Below, in pieces: positions 16,659 through 24,968 of a stretch of 38,631 bases of DNA. The translations under genes and the position numbers were made by a program. How positions within the stretch are numbered: the stretch's first letter is position 1; each line of letters opens with the position of its first letter. This stretch comes from Neptunomonas qingdaonensis (GTDB taxonomy: Bacteria > Pseudomonadota > Gammaproteobacteria > Pseudomonadales > Balneatricaceae), in contig NZ_FOOU01000021.1 in the NCBI RefSeq assembly GCF_900113275.1, positions 13,160 through 51,790 of the forward strand, written 5' to 3'. The notes below the pieces were generated by a model. It was not told where the DNA came from. It worked only from the letters and a program-made list of their open reading frames with translations, and made no database searches.

Positions 16659-17291
16659 TCACTCATTTTTAGTTAGTGCCATGCTCACCCCTAATATCAC
16701 CATCACAGCACCTGTAATTCCTTGCAACACTTTTTCGACACGCTCTCCCGCGCCCCATTCTTTGATTCGATAGAGCAGCAAAGTCAAAGCAGATAACCAC
16801 AGCATACCTATCATAAAATGTATGCCGGCCAAACTTAAAGATTGTAGTAACAGGTTACCGTCAGGGCTGACAAACTGTGGTAAAAAAGCCATATAAAAAA
16901 CAATCGGCTTAGGATTTAAGACATTTGACAACAAGCCTTCTCTGATGGACCTTAACCCATTGAAACCAATAGATTTAACGGGGACTACCCCCTCCAATGG
17001 AGAAGTCCCTAATGAGCGCAGACTTTGAATACCCAGCCACACCAAATACAACGCCCCGGCTAACTTAAGCAAGCCAAACGCCCATGCGGATTGGAGTAAT
17101 ATCACTGAAATCCCAACAGCTGAAACGGTAGCATGGACAAACAGACCGCTACAGATCCCCAGACTACTCACCACCCCATCTTTCCACCCCCCTCTGCTGG
17201 TATTGCGTAAAACCAATAAGGTATCTACTCCGGGGGAAATCGTGAGTAATGTTATCGCCACAATAAAGGCTACAAACTGGGTATCTGTCAT
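16659..17291 (-). CDS. LysE/RhtB-family amino acid exporter
   Basis: The 210-residue inner-membrane protein has the six hydrophobic helices of the LysE/RhtB superfamily, which exports amino acids or related metabolites. The family signature is at the N-terminus: FIVAITLLTISPGVDTLLVLRNTSRGGWKDG (two pieces around SPG near residues 19-21). GLLSNVLNPKPIVFYMAFLPQFV near 119-141 is the second hallmark. The substrate cannot be read from sequence. A longer frame begins with GTG at 17303, but the ATG at 17291 has an AGAAG-like site and the usual family length. No regulator gene is adjacent; the next gene (DUF2058) is divergent. Confidence 0.88.
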   Translation of the reverse strand: MTDTQFVAFIVAITLLTISPGVDTLLVLRNTSRGGWKDGVVSSLGICSGLFVHATVSAVGISVILLQSAWAFGLLKLAGALYLVWLGIQSLRSLGTSPLEGVVPVKSIGFNGLRSIREGLLSNVLNPKPIVFYMAFLPQFVSPDGNLLLQSLSLAGIHFMIGMLWLSALTLLLYRIKEWGAGERVEKVLQGITGAVMVILGVSMALTKNE

Positions 17292-17417
17292 TCTGCTTCT
17301 CACTTTATTTGCAGCCTGAAATATACGTCAGATATTTAAATGAAGGAAGCTCGCAACTCATTTTAAAAGGGGGCTTGTGTTATCATATGGCGAAAAATAT
17401 CTAGTGAGTGTTTACTG

Positions 17418-17948
17418 ATGGCCATTTCTCTTCAGGATCAGTTATTAAAAGCCGGGCTGGCTAATAAGCAACAAGCAAAAAAAGCCAAAGCGCAAAAGAA
17501 AAAAGCAACCAAACAAGAGATCGTTGCTTCTTCTGCAGAGACACAACTCAGCTTGGAAAAAGCACGCCAGGAGAAAACTCAACGAGATAAAGCGCTCAAC
17601 AAACAGCGCGAAGAAGAGAAAGCTAAAAAAGCATTAGAAGCCGAAGCCAGACAGCTTATAGAGCATCATAAAATACATATCAGCGACAAAGCAGAAATTG
17701 CTTACCGCTTTGTTGATGGAACATTAATTAAGAATTTATATGTTACTCAGGAGCTATATAATCAACTGGTGCGTTCACAGTGCGTCATTAGTAAGTTAGA
17801 CGAAAAATATTACCTGATTCCCCTTGCCGTTGCCGACCGCGTTGAAACTCGTCAACCCAGTTGGATTATCCGCATAAAACCTAGTGAACAAGTAGAAGAA
17901 GATGACCCTTATGCCGCCTATGTCATTCCTGATGACTTAATGTGGTAA
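17418..17948 (+). CDS. DUF2058 (YaiL-like) protein
   Basis: This 176-residue protein matches the DUF2058/YaiL family, described as nucleoprotein or polynucleotide-associated. It opens ISLQDQLLKAGLANKQQAKKAKAQKKK, a family hallmark with a very basic tract (residues 20-33). A highly charged helix of likely coiled-coil type spans about 38-82. The C-terminal domain has KAEIAYRFVDGTLIKNLYV and ends DDPYAAYVIPDDLMW. It has no membrane segment. RNA or DNA binding is suggested by the basic tract, but no biochemical role is established. Start ATG follows weak GAGTG. It converges on the GGDEF-EAL gene. Confidence 0.85.
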   Translation: MAISLQDQLLKAGLANKQQAKKAKAQKKKATKQEIVASSAETQLSLEKARQEKTQRDKALNKQREEEKAKKALEAEARQLIEHHKIHISDKAEIAYRFVDGTLIKNLYVTQELYNQLVRSQCVISKLDEKYYLIPLAVADRVETRQPSWIIRIKPSEQVEEDDPYAAYVIPDDLMW

Positions 17949-17970
17949 GCAGCACAGGGGCAGCACAATC

Positions 17971-18001
17971 GCTTGGTGTATTTTAAAAGAATACACCAAG
18001 C
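17971..18001. other. Hairpin between convergent genes
   Basis: GCTTGGTGTATT (17971-17982) and AATACACCAAGC (17990-18001) form a perfect 12-bp stem with a 7-nt loop, between the DUF2058 stop (17948) and the GGDEF-EAL stop (18029). Neither side has a T-run. It may protect 3' ends or slow the two converging polymerases. Confidence 0.55.
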
Positions 18002-18028
18002 TCAGGCGAGAAGTAAAAATGCATAACA

Positions 18029-20650
18029 TCAAATAGCCCAGTCAGGCTTTTCCTGCTGACTTTTCAGATGTCCCGTCATCTGCACATAATTAAGTGGTTT
18101 AGTGAAGAGATAACCTTGTCCCAGATCACAGCCATAGACTCTGAGAAGCGCCAGTTGGTCTTCATCTTCAATCCCTTCAGCCACCACTTTAAGCCCTAGC
18201 TTATGCGCCATTGTGATCACCGTATGGGTTAACGTTGCATCACTGCGATTGTCTACCATATCAGTAATGAAACAACGGTCTATTTTCAAAGCAGAGACAG
18301 GAAAACGGGTTAAATAACTCAGCGAACTATAACCGGTACCGAAATCATCAATGCTTAAGGAAACTCCCAGCCCAAGCAGACTATTCAACACCGGCTGAAC
18401 CTCTTCCAAACGTTGTGCCAGCATGGATTCAGTAATTTCTAACTCTAATACGCTGGGATTTATCCCGGTATCGTTTATGACTTTCTGAACCGTCCCGACG
18501 ATATCCGAATTCGTTAACTGATACATTGACACGTTGACAGCCATAGCCAATGGCTGGCTGACTAAATTCTGAAATTTCTGCAAGTCCCGGCATGCTTCAT
18601 AAAGGGCAAACTCACCTAGCTTATCAATAACGCCGATCTCTTCTGCCGCAGAGATAAACTCCTCAGGGCTAACAAATCCTAAGCGCGGGCTTTCCCAACG
18701 CATTAATGCTTCAAAGCCGTATACTTCTCCTGAGCTAATCTTATTTTTAGTTTGATAGACCATAAATAGCTCATTGTTGGCTAACGCATTACGAACCTCA
18801 GATTCGAGTTCAATTTTACGTTTATTCTTATCATCCAGTTCGCTACTAAAGAAACTATAACAACGTCGTCCCCTATTTTTGGATTCATAAAGCGCGATAT
18901 CCGCATGTTTCAACAGGCTGGAGACATCCGCACTATCCTCAGGATAACAAGCGATTCCAATACTCACCGATATAAAAAGTTTCTTTCCTTCCAGCAAGAC
19001 AGGCTCTCGCATAACCGTCATGATATTGTCAGCCAACGCCGTTATATCGTCCTTACCATCAAATAGCATAGAGACAAGAAATTCATCACCACTCATATGA
19101 CAAGCGACGCCTTGATCCGAAACGGCTTTCTGCAACCTGACTGCGACCAACTGCAGCATTTGATCACCTAAAATATGACCAAAGGTATCATTCACTTGCT
19201 TGAAGTTATCAACATCCATATAGAGAACAGCGACACGCTGGTTTTCCTGCCAGGCGCTCTTTAAATTTTCGTTGAGCAACTCACTTGTCCGGCGACGATT
19301 AGGCAAGCCCGTTAATGCATCAAAGTTTGCTTGCTTATATAGCCGTACCTCAACCTGTTTCCGCTCAGTAATATCCTGCGTAACGATGACATAATTACTG
19401 ATCTTTCCGTCATCATCAGTCATAGCGCTGATGGAATAGGAAAACCACTGTTTCTGCTCCCTGGCACGACGCTCCCCGTACCAGTTATTACCATGCAACA
19501 GGTTTTCAGAAACAGCTGCCACATCATCTTTCAACAAGGTATGCGGAAAATGTTCGAGTAACATCTGGCCCGGAATCAGTTTAATGGAAGCCTCTGTGCC
19601 ATCACTCAGACGATCATTCGCATATTCAATCAACCAATTCTCGTCAGTAACGATAACACTGCTGGGACTTTGCTCAATCGCTCGTGATAGCTTAAATACA
19701 TTATGCTCAGCAACATTCCTCGCGGATTCAAAACGTGATGCGCGTGTGATGATGATTCTAAAAACAAAAAGACCGGCAACCAGGAATATAAAAACAGCGA
19801 GTGCGACAAACTTCATGCGCTCAAACCAGCGAGTAAACAGATCCGCACTCTGGATCCCACTGACTATATAAAAATGATACGACTCTATCAGACTGGCTGT
19901 AATTAACAGCTTTTCATCTTGGTACTGCACATCACGTGTTTGCCACTGGCCCGCTTTCTGAGTTAATTCAGCCAATGTTTGCAAAAAGCCTTCCTCGACT
20001 TTCATTGAAACAAAACTTTGCCAAAAAGTATCTGATTCAGGATATGAGATATAAACGCGCCCATCCTCCCCTATAATCATCGAACGACGCTTGCTTTCTG
20101 CCTCCTCCGCTTCTTGCCAAATAGCATTATTACCCAACAGACGATAAGCAGCGACGACGTAACCTGTCGTTACACCGCTACTATTTTTAATCGGCTTACG
20201 CATTGGAAGAATATTCTCGCCGACAAAAGTAGGCCGAAAAGGACGACCAATCGTCACCTGATCATTATCAAACAGGTCTAACCATTCCAGCGTATGAATA
20301 TTTCCGGTAGTGGCAACAATTGCGCCTTTACTATTAACGACGGCCAACACACGCATTTGCGGTGTGGCCCTAAGGACATCATTTAAGCGTATCTGAATAA
20401 TATTATCGGGATTATCGGTGACAACGATAGATTGGGCTAACTCACCCAGCAGCGCTTCCTGATGCACAAAAAAACGCTTAACAATGCTCGTCAGGCTCTG
20501 ATTGTGGGGGGTCAAAGAGAGGTTCGCCTGTTGCTTAACATTACTCCAGGTAGCGTAACTAAAGGCTAACAGTGCCAGCAACATTAATAATGATAGCAAG
20601 CCGTATATTAATTTAAACCAACGTGCTGTCTTGGTGTTTACATCTGTCAT
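18029..20650 (-). CDS. Cache-PAS-GGDEF-EAL c-di-GMP enzyme
   Basis: This 873-residue inner-membrane protein has a first membrane helix (about 13-33), a periplasmic Cache-like sensor region (about 36-270), a second helix (about 281-301), a PAS domain (about 320-430), GGDEF (about 440-600) and EAL (about 620-860). The cyclase site reads SGDEF (520-524), a variant often still active; no RxxD inhibitory site lies upstream. The phosphodiesterase site looks complete: EAL (647-649), NVS, EITES, DDFGTGYSS, LKIDR, EGIE and QGY. It may thus make or break down c-di-GMP, with breakdown more certain. The ligand of the sensor is unknown. A link to the adhesin at 35152 is only a functional guess. Confidence 0.93.
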   Translation of the reverse strand: MTDVNTKTARWFKLIYGLLSLLMLLALLAFSYATWSNVKQQANLSLTPHNQSLTSIVKRFFVHQEALLGELAQSIVVTDNPDNIIQIRLNDVLRATPQMRVLAVVNSKGAIVATTGNIHTLEWLDLFDNDQVTIGRPFRPTFVGENILPMRKPIKNSSGVTTGYVVAAYRLLGNNAIWQEAEEAESKRRSMIIGEDGRVYISYPESDTFWQSFVSMKVEEGFLQTLAELTQKAGQWQTRDVQYQDEKLLITASLIESYHFYIVSGIQSADLFTRWFERMKFVALAVFIFLVAGLFVFRIIITRASRFESARNVAEHNVFKLSRAIEQSPSSVIVTDENWLIEYANDRLSDGTEASIKLIPGQMLLEHFPHTLLKDDVAAVSENLLHGNNWYGERRAREQKQWFSYSISAMTDDDGKISNYVIVTQDITERKQVEVRLYKQANFDALTGLPNRRRTSELLNENLKSAWQENQRVAVLYMDVDNFKQVNDTFGHILGDQMLQLVAVRLQKAVSDQGVACHMSGDEFLVSMLFDGKDDITALADNIMTVMREPVLLEGKKLFISVSIGIACYPEDSADVSSLLKHADIALYESKNRGRRCYSFFSSELDDKNKRKIELESEVRNALANNELFMVYQTKNKISSGEVYGFEALMRWESPRLGFVSPEEFISAAEEIGVIDKLGEFALYEACRDLQKFQNLVSQPLAMAVNVSMYQLTNSDIVGTVQKVINDTGINPSVLELEITESMLAQRLEEVQPVLNSLLGLGVSLSIDDFGTGYSSLSYLTRFPVSALKIDRCFITDMVDNRSDATLTHTVITMAHKLGLKVVAEGIEDEDQLALLRVYGCDLGQGYLFTKPLNYVQMTGHLKSQQEKPDWAI

Positions 20651-20930
20651 TTACGCCTCATTATCCATGGCAACGCAGCATACATACTATCATTAGGTTA
20701 CTTAATGTTTACCGACTACATTAGACGCACACATAACTAAACAATCCCACTGTAAAACAGGTACACCCTACTAACGAATAACTAACCACCCATTGCAGAA
20801 GGTCATTTGAGGTGCTCATTTGAGAAGCCCAATACATTCAAAGAGTCAGTCAATATTTACACTTCTGCATAGCTATATAGTGTAGCTATTATTTGATAAT
20901 TTACACTCGTTACCTGAAGGGATACCGGAG

Positions 20931-21545
20931 TTAACTTTTTTGAGCGATACAACGATAATCAACTACTGTTACTTTTTCAACAGACTCTTTTGAAAGAGGA
21001 AATACTATTAACTGCATTCGCGCAGCTCCGACTCCTTTTTTAAGGGGTGTACGGATACGTCCGGCTTCCTGTAACGGTTGAACATCTCCATTAGCCAAAT
21101 GTAATAACACCTCAGACTCACATCTGACCTGTGCGGCATCTTCATTCAGCGGCCCTGTCACCGTAAAATCGATATCCAGCATACAGCTGCTCACACCTGT
21201 CTTTTCAGCATTAGGCAAACATTTTAAATGAGCACCAATCGATTCTGCTTTAACGACAGTGTCTACCTGCCTGTCAACACTCTCAGGTTGAATATAAATA
21301 GCATATATCCAACCTTCGACTTGTCTGCCATCCGGGTGTATAAAAAATATATTCGCCCAATCGCCTTCCTGTTTGATAAACAGGACCTGTTCGCCTTTCT
21401 TTGCCTGAGCCAAGGTGGGAAATTTTTTACCCGGCCCGGAGCGAACATTAATAGGCTCATCGTTGACCCGATAAAAATCCAAAGCAGACACAAAGGAACT
21501 ACTCATCAATAAACCGAGAAACATAACAATAAAGAACTGCCGCAT
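20931..21545 (-). CDS. Secreted SH3-like domain protein
   Basis: The 204-residue product has a signal peptide (residues 1-22, cleaved after SFVSA) and a bacterial SH3b domain (about 25-80: INVRSGPGKKFPTLAQAKKGEQVLFI, then GDWANIFF and GWIYAIYI). SH3b domains usually bind cell-wall peptides or other periplasmic partners. The C-terminal part (about 95-204) has four cysteines that may form disulfides and resembles no domain I can name. The frame is open for 81 more codons upstream, but that part looks non-coding; the ATG at 21545 directly precedes the signal peptide, with GGGG 6 nt upstream. It is divergent from the copper operon. Confidence 0.75.
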   Translation of the reverse strand: MRQFFIVMFLGLLMSSSFVSALDFYRVNDEPINVRSGPGKKFPTLAQAKKGEQVLFIKQEGDWANIFFIHPDGRQVEGWIYAIYIQPESVDRQVDTVVKAESIGAHLKCLPNAEKTGVSSCMLDIDFTVTGPLNEDAAQVRCESEVLLHLANGDVQPLQEAGRIRTPLKKGVGAARMQLIVFPLSKESVEKVTVVDYRCIAQKS

Positions 21546-21683
21546 AAAAACCCCAAATAACTGCCCAATAGCCGATAATTTTGTAACTTTTTTGGGCAAA
21601 AACCGCGATGATACTGTCAATGTTAAAACCATAACTTTCGTCACTGTTAAGTGCAAGCATAAAGAGCATTGCACAGAACTCAT

Positions 21684-21713
21684 GGCACCTTTATGGTGCG
21701 ACAATGCGTCGCA
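21684..21713. promoter_or_regulatory. Two abutting inverted repeats in the divergent SH3/Sco promoter region
   Basis: GCACC-TTTAT-GGTGC (21685-21699) is immediately followed by and overlaps TGCGAC-AATGC-GTCGCA (21697-21713). Both are perfect. Position, 52-80 nt before the copper operon start, suits an operator. The regulator is not known. Confidence 0.4.
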
Positions 21714-21764
21714 TGGCCGAGATCGTTCGCAATCATTAAAATAGATCTGAAAATGGAAATATAG

Positions 21765-22247
21765 ATGGCAAAAAACAAAGCTAGGCAACTTATCAGTGCT
21801 TTGATGGGCATAGCTACTCTGGTGGGAATATTGTTGTTACTTTTAAAGCTACCTGACATTCTCAGTGAGTCACAACCGCCGGTGTTATATTCATTAGCGG
21901 AAGGTTGTGATCTGAATAACGGTCCATGTACCGCGAGCCAAGGCAATAAAAGCATCTCTGTTGCGATAACCCCAGAGAAAATTTCATCGCTTGTACCTTT
22001 GGTTTTTTCTGTCACGCTAACCAATATTAATGCCCAAAGCGTCATACTGGATCTTCAGGGTAAAGATATGTTCATGGGTATTAACCAAATTAAGTTGTCG
22101 CCTGCCTCCGACGGAAACACCTGGGAAGGAACAGCAGAGCTAGCGGTTTGCACAACAAACACTATGTTCTGGCGTGCATCCATCTTAGCTTACCCTGATG
22201 AGACATCGAATCCTGAGAAAGCCACTTTTGAGTTTGAAGCAAAATGA
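21765..22247 (+). CDS. Unknown membrane-anchored protein of the sco operon
   Basis: The 160-residue protein has one N-terminal membrane helix (about 9-29) after a basic KNKAR, so the rest should face the periplasm. That part has cysteines at about 48, 55 and 128 (in GCDLNNGPC and AVCTTN) and a beta-rich pattern. No family is recognised, although the ITP..SLVPLVFSVTLTN stretch resembles immunoglobulin-like or FixH-like beta-sandwich proteins. Its stop overlaps the sco start (ATGA, 22244-22247), so the two are translationally coupled. A copper-related or cytochrome-oxidase assembly role is inferred from that link alone. Confidence 0.65.
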   Translation: MAKNKARQLISALMGIATLVGILLLLLKLPDILSESQPPVLYSLAEGCDLNNGPCTASQGNKSISVAITPEKISSLVPLVFSVTLTNINAQSVILDLQGKDMFMGINQIKLSPASDGNTWEGTAELAVCTTNTMFWRASILAYPDETSNPEKATFEFEAK

Positions 22248-22852
22248 ACAACAGCACACTATCTACACTGCGCATATTGCTGGTATTAACATTATTAATG
22301 TTTATTGGTTTGGCGGCGGTTTTCGTCCTCAAACCGCAATCAGTCAACAGCGAAAACATCATCACATTAGGCGGTGACTTCACGCTTGAATCAAATAAAG
22401 GCCCCGTCTCACTGAGCGACTATAAAGGAAAAGTTGTTGCCATCTATATCGGCTATGCATCCTGCCCTGATATTTGTCCGACCGCACTGGCCGTCATGAC
22501 GCAAGCATTTAAGGCGCTGACAGAATCAGAAAAACAACAGGTGGCCGGACTCTTTATCAGTGTTGATCCTGAAAGAGACACACCTGAAAAACTTGAAACT
22601 TACGTGAAGTTCTTCAGCCCGATGTTAACAGGCATTACCGGTGATCAAAGCACGATTGACAAGGTAGTCAAACAATACGGTGCGTTCTATCGTAAAGTAG
22701 AATTAACAGATTCAGCCATGGGCTATGCCGTAGATCACTCATCCAGAATCTATCTGATTGATACGTCAGGCAAACTCTATAAGCCTCTTTTTCACAACAC
22801 CTCCCCAACGCAACTATTGACAGAAATACGTACGCTGATCAATCAGAGTTAA
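22244..22852 (+). CDS. SCO1/SenC family copper chaperone
   Basis: Sco proteins deliver copper to, or reduce thiols of, the CuA site of cytochrome c oxidase. The 202-residue sequence has one N-terminal membrane helix (about 9-28) and a periplasmic thioredoxin-like domain. The copper ligands are present: C74 and C78 in SCPDICP and H165 in YAVDHSS. ISVDPERDTPEKL near 105-117 is typical. It is coupled to the upstream unknown gene and is 12 nt upstream of the PCuAC gene, forming a three-gene operon for copper supply to an oxidase in the inner membrane. No oxidase subunit is in the window. Confidence 0.94.
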   Translation: MNNSTLSTLRILLVLTLLMFIGLAAVFVLKPQSVNSENIITLGGDFTLESNKGPVSLSDYKGKVVAIYIGYASCPDICPTALAVMTQAFKALTESEKQQVAGLFISVDPERDTPEKLETYVKFFSPMLTGITGDQSTIDKVVKQYGAFYRKVELTDSAMGYAVDHSSRIYLIDTSGKLYKPLFHNTSPTQLLTEIRTLINQS

Positions 22853-22864
22853 CAGGAAAACTTT

Positions 22865-23341
22865 ATGAATAAATTACTGCTTTCAAGCGCATTACTGCTT
22901 GCTTCTCATTTCGCCCTTGCCGATGTTAATGTTGAGTCGGCGTATGTCCGCGCCGTTCCTCCGGGCCAAATGAACAGCGCTGCTTTTATGCAGCTGAAAA
23001 ATGAGGGTCCCGAAGACATTTCGCTGGTTGCAGCAAAAAGCCAGGCTGCCAAAAATGTAGAACTACATACTCACACTCAAGATAACGGTGTGATGCGCAT
23101 GCGACAGGTTAGCGAAATTAGTTTGCCAGCAGGTGAAGCCATCACGCTTCAACCCGGTGGAATGCATATCATGCTGATCGGCTTAACTCAGAATCTGGCT
23201 GCCGGTGAAAACATCAGCCTATCGTTAGAGTTTTCAGATGGATCACAACAGGCGCTAGAGGTGCCTGTAGAAGCGATAATGCCTATGCCTATGGAAAAAA
23301 TGGGTGACATGAAACATATGCACGAGCACAAAGCACAATAA
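22865..23341 (+). CDS. Periplasmic copper chaperone PCuAC
   Basis: The 158-residue protein has a signal peptide (MNKLLLSSALLLASHFALA) and the PCuAC cupredoxin-like domain. The Cu(I) ligand pattern H-x10-M-x21-H-x-M is exact: H68, M79, H101 and M103. It hands copper to the CuA centre of cytochrome c oxidase together with Sco. The C-terminal tail after about residue 138 is rich in Met and His (MPMPMEKMGDMKHMHEHK) and likely gives extra Cu binding. It is the last gene of the operon, followed by a hairpin at 23360. Confidence 0.92.
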   Translation: MNKLLLSSALLLASHFALADVNVESAYVRAVPPGQMNSAAFMQLKNEGPEDISLVAAKSQAAKNVELHTHTQDNGVMRMRQVSEISLPAGEAITLQPGGMHIMLIGLTQNLAAGENISLSLEFSDGSQQALEVPVEAIMPMPMEKMGDMKHMHEHKAQ

Positions 23342-23359
23342 AAAAGATACTAAAAAATC

Positions 23360-23399
23360 AACAGTAGACGCTCTTCTGGTGAGAAACGCGCCTACTGTT
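23360..23399. terminator. Probable terminator between the copper operon and epmC
   Basis: AACAGTAG (23360-23367) and CTACTGTT (23392-23399) pair, with an inner CGC/GCG extension. On the plus strand only TTT follows; on the minus strand the stem is followed by GATTTTTTAG. It therefore could end either transcript, more clearly the minus one, although epmC stops 115 nt earlier. Confidence 0.5.
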
Positions 23400-23477
23400 T
23401 CGCTCTCTTCGTACTCACTCAGCAATACGCCTCAGTAGTAATGACGAAAAGCCTTTATCCATATCTAAGAGCTTAAA

Positions 23478-23533
23478 TTAGTGGGTTTAGATTAAAGAGA
23501 TTAGATTAGTGGGCTTATATTAGAGAGAGATCA
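23478..23533. repeat. Two-copy tandem repeat of 28 bp at the epmC 3' end
   Basis: TTAGTGGG-T/C-TTA... occurs at 23478-23505 and 23506-23533, with about 19 of the first 23 bases alike. The second copy covers the last codons and stop of epmC (23515), suggesting a local duplication of the gene end. Confidence 0.55.
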
Positions 23534-24093
23534 AAAAGATTCACATTGATAAAATCAGGTGTTTTATAAAAATGACTAATCGCTTTTCGCAATTGTTCGG
23601 CACGTTCAGGTAACCCTTTTTGGCTATACTCAATAACTTGCTGATATACCGCTTGCTTGAAGTCAGAAGCATCTGTCGCTTCACCATTTAAATTATCTGC
23701 GCTGATGTAAAAACGGTACCCTGCAGCTGTCGATAGTATCCACTCGATAGCCTGTGGCTTGATTTCGACTTGTTCAAAAAGAGTTTGTTGCTCTGCCGTT
23801 CGGCCGTCAGGAACATACCAATAGCCAAAATCTTCCAGCTTTCTGCGCTCTTCGCCAGCGATTAGCCAATGCGATATTTCATGTAGCGCGCTGCTATAAT
23901 ACCCATGTGCAAAATAGATCGCATGATAGTCCCGTGAACCGGACGCAGGCAGATACACAGGCTCATCACTGCCTTTCACCAGCCTTGTATTAAATGAACT
24001 GGCAAAGCAATCATCAAACAAGGCGATTAAATCTTGATATAGAAAAGTATCGTTACTCAAAGCATTCTCAGAGAAAATAGTTGGCTGATACAC
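23515..24093 (-). CDS. epmC: Elongation factor P hydroxylase EpmC
   Basis: EpmC hydroxylates the lysyl-lysine modification of elongation factor P. The 192-residue sequence is a close match to E. coli YfcM: FNTRLVKGSDEPVYLPA, FAHGYYSSALHEISHWLIAG with metal ligands in HEISH (H71, E72, H75), FGYWYVPDGR and EVKPQAIEWILSTAAGYRF. The start is uncertain: GTG at 24093 gives the longest frame but lacks a clear Shine-Dalgarno; TTG at residue 12 would match the E. coli length better. It begins 6 nt after the stop of the lipoprotein gene, so the two probably form an operon. The EF-P gene and epmA/epmB are not in the window. Confidence 0.9.
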   Translation of the reverse strand: MYQPTIFSENALSNDTFLYQDLIALFDDCFASSFNTRLVKGSDEPVYLPASGSRDYHAIYFAHGYYSSALHEISHWLIAGEERRKLEDFGYWYVPDGRTAEQQTLFEQVEIKPQAIEWILSTAAGYRFYISADNLNGEATDASDFKQAVYQQVIEYSQKGLPERAEQLRKAISHFYKTPDFINVNLFDLSLI

Positions 24094-24099
24094 GCAAAA

Positions 24100-24813
24100 C
24101 TACTGGAACATCAACCACGTATCTTGCTTTAACCACCATGACTGACCCGTGATCTGATCAATACGTGCTACCACATAGCCTTTTACATCTTTATCGGCAC
24201 GTAACAGTTGTATAGAAAACACGGAAGGAATGACCTCTTCAGATTCATTCAATAAATTCCAACGGCCCTGATCAGCCAGCCAGGATTCGCCGGTAAGCCG
24301 GTCATAACGGATAAGTACCCACTCACCTTTAGCGGTATAGCCCGATGCCAATTGATACTGCGCATCGCTGCGTTTAAGCAAGGTATTCAATCGTGCGGTT
24401 AGCTGATCAAGATCAGGTTTTTCAGTCGTGGACGCAACACCCGTACCTGCTTCTTCGCCCGTAGCAACAGATTCGCCAGACTTATTAGCCAGCATTTGTA
24501 AACGCGCCAGCAAGATTTGTGACGTTTGTTTCAGCTCAAAAGTATCCGCTTTAATCTGTATTATCTGTTCCTGCATAGTGGACAACTGCCCTGACAGATA
24601 TTCAATATTATCTGTTCTGGCAGGTTTTGCAGCAACTGGAACCTGTTGTTTAACGGGTTCAGGCGCAGCAGTTTGTTGTGCGCTGGCGCCAGCGTCTGAC
24701 GGTCCAGTTGAGGGTTCAGTTGCGCCACTCGAAGCAGGTACCACAGAGGCTGTTTGGCAGCCCGATATTAACAAACACAGTGTAATGACAGAAAAACAGG
24801 ACTTGAACGTCAC
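24100..24813 (-). CDS. Lipoprotein with coiled coil and two W-rich repeats
   Basis: The 237-residue protein has a lipoprotein signal with LISGC, so C19 would be lipidated. A Ser/Ala/Pro-rich linker (about 20-66) leads to a predicted coiled coil (about 69-112) and then, after a second linker, a C-terminal domain. That domain contains one motif twice: RYDRLTGESW...GRW (about 168-185) and RIDQITGQSWW...DTW (about 218-234), i.e. R-x-D-x-x-TG-x-SW-x6-W. I know no named family for this. Residue +2 is Gln, so outer-membrane sorting is likely. It sits 6 nt upstream of epmC, with no obvious functional link. Confidence 0.7.
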   Translation of the reverse strand: MTFKSCFSVITLCLLISGCQTASVVPASSGATEPSTGPSDAGASAQQTAAPEPVKQQVPVAAKPARTDNIEYLSGQLSTMQEQIIQIKADTFELKQTSQILLARLQMLANKSGESVATGEEAGTGVASTTEKPDLDQLTARLNTLLKRSDAQYQLASGYTAKGEWVLIRYDRLTGESWLADQGRWNLLNESEEVIPSVFSIQLLRADKDVKGYVVARIDQITGQSWWLKQDTWLMFQ

Positions 24814-24921
24814 AAAACCTTCTCCATAATCAATTTGATCGCTATTCTAGCAAAACAGACAGGACAAAACAGATTTAACCAGTAGGCTCAATGATATGAT
24901 TTGAGGTGAGAACGGAAAATC

Positions 24922-24947
24922 ACCAGGAGAACAGGCGCTCTCCCGGT
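24922..24947 (-). terminator. Terminator of the sox operon
   Basis: In minus-strand RNA, ACCGGGAGA and UCUCCUGGU form a 9-bp stem with one G-U pair around 8 nt, followed by GAUUUUCC. It begins 21 nt after the soxB stop codon. Confidence 0.7.
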
Positions 24948-24968
24948 TTATTCATAATCTATACTAGT

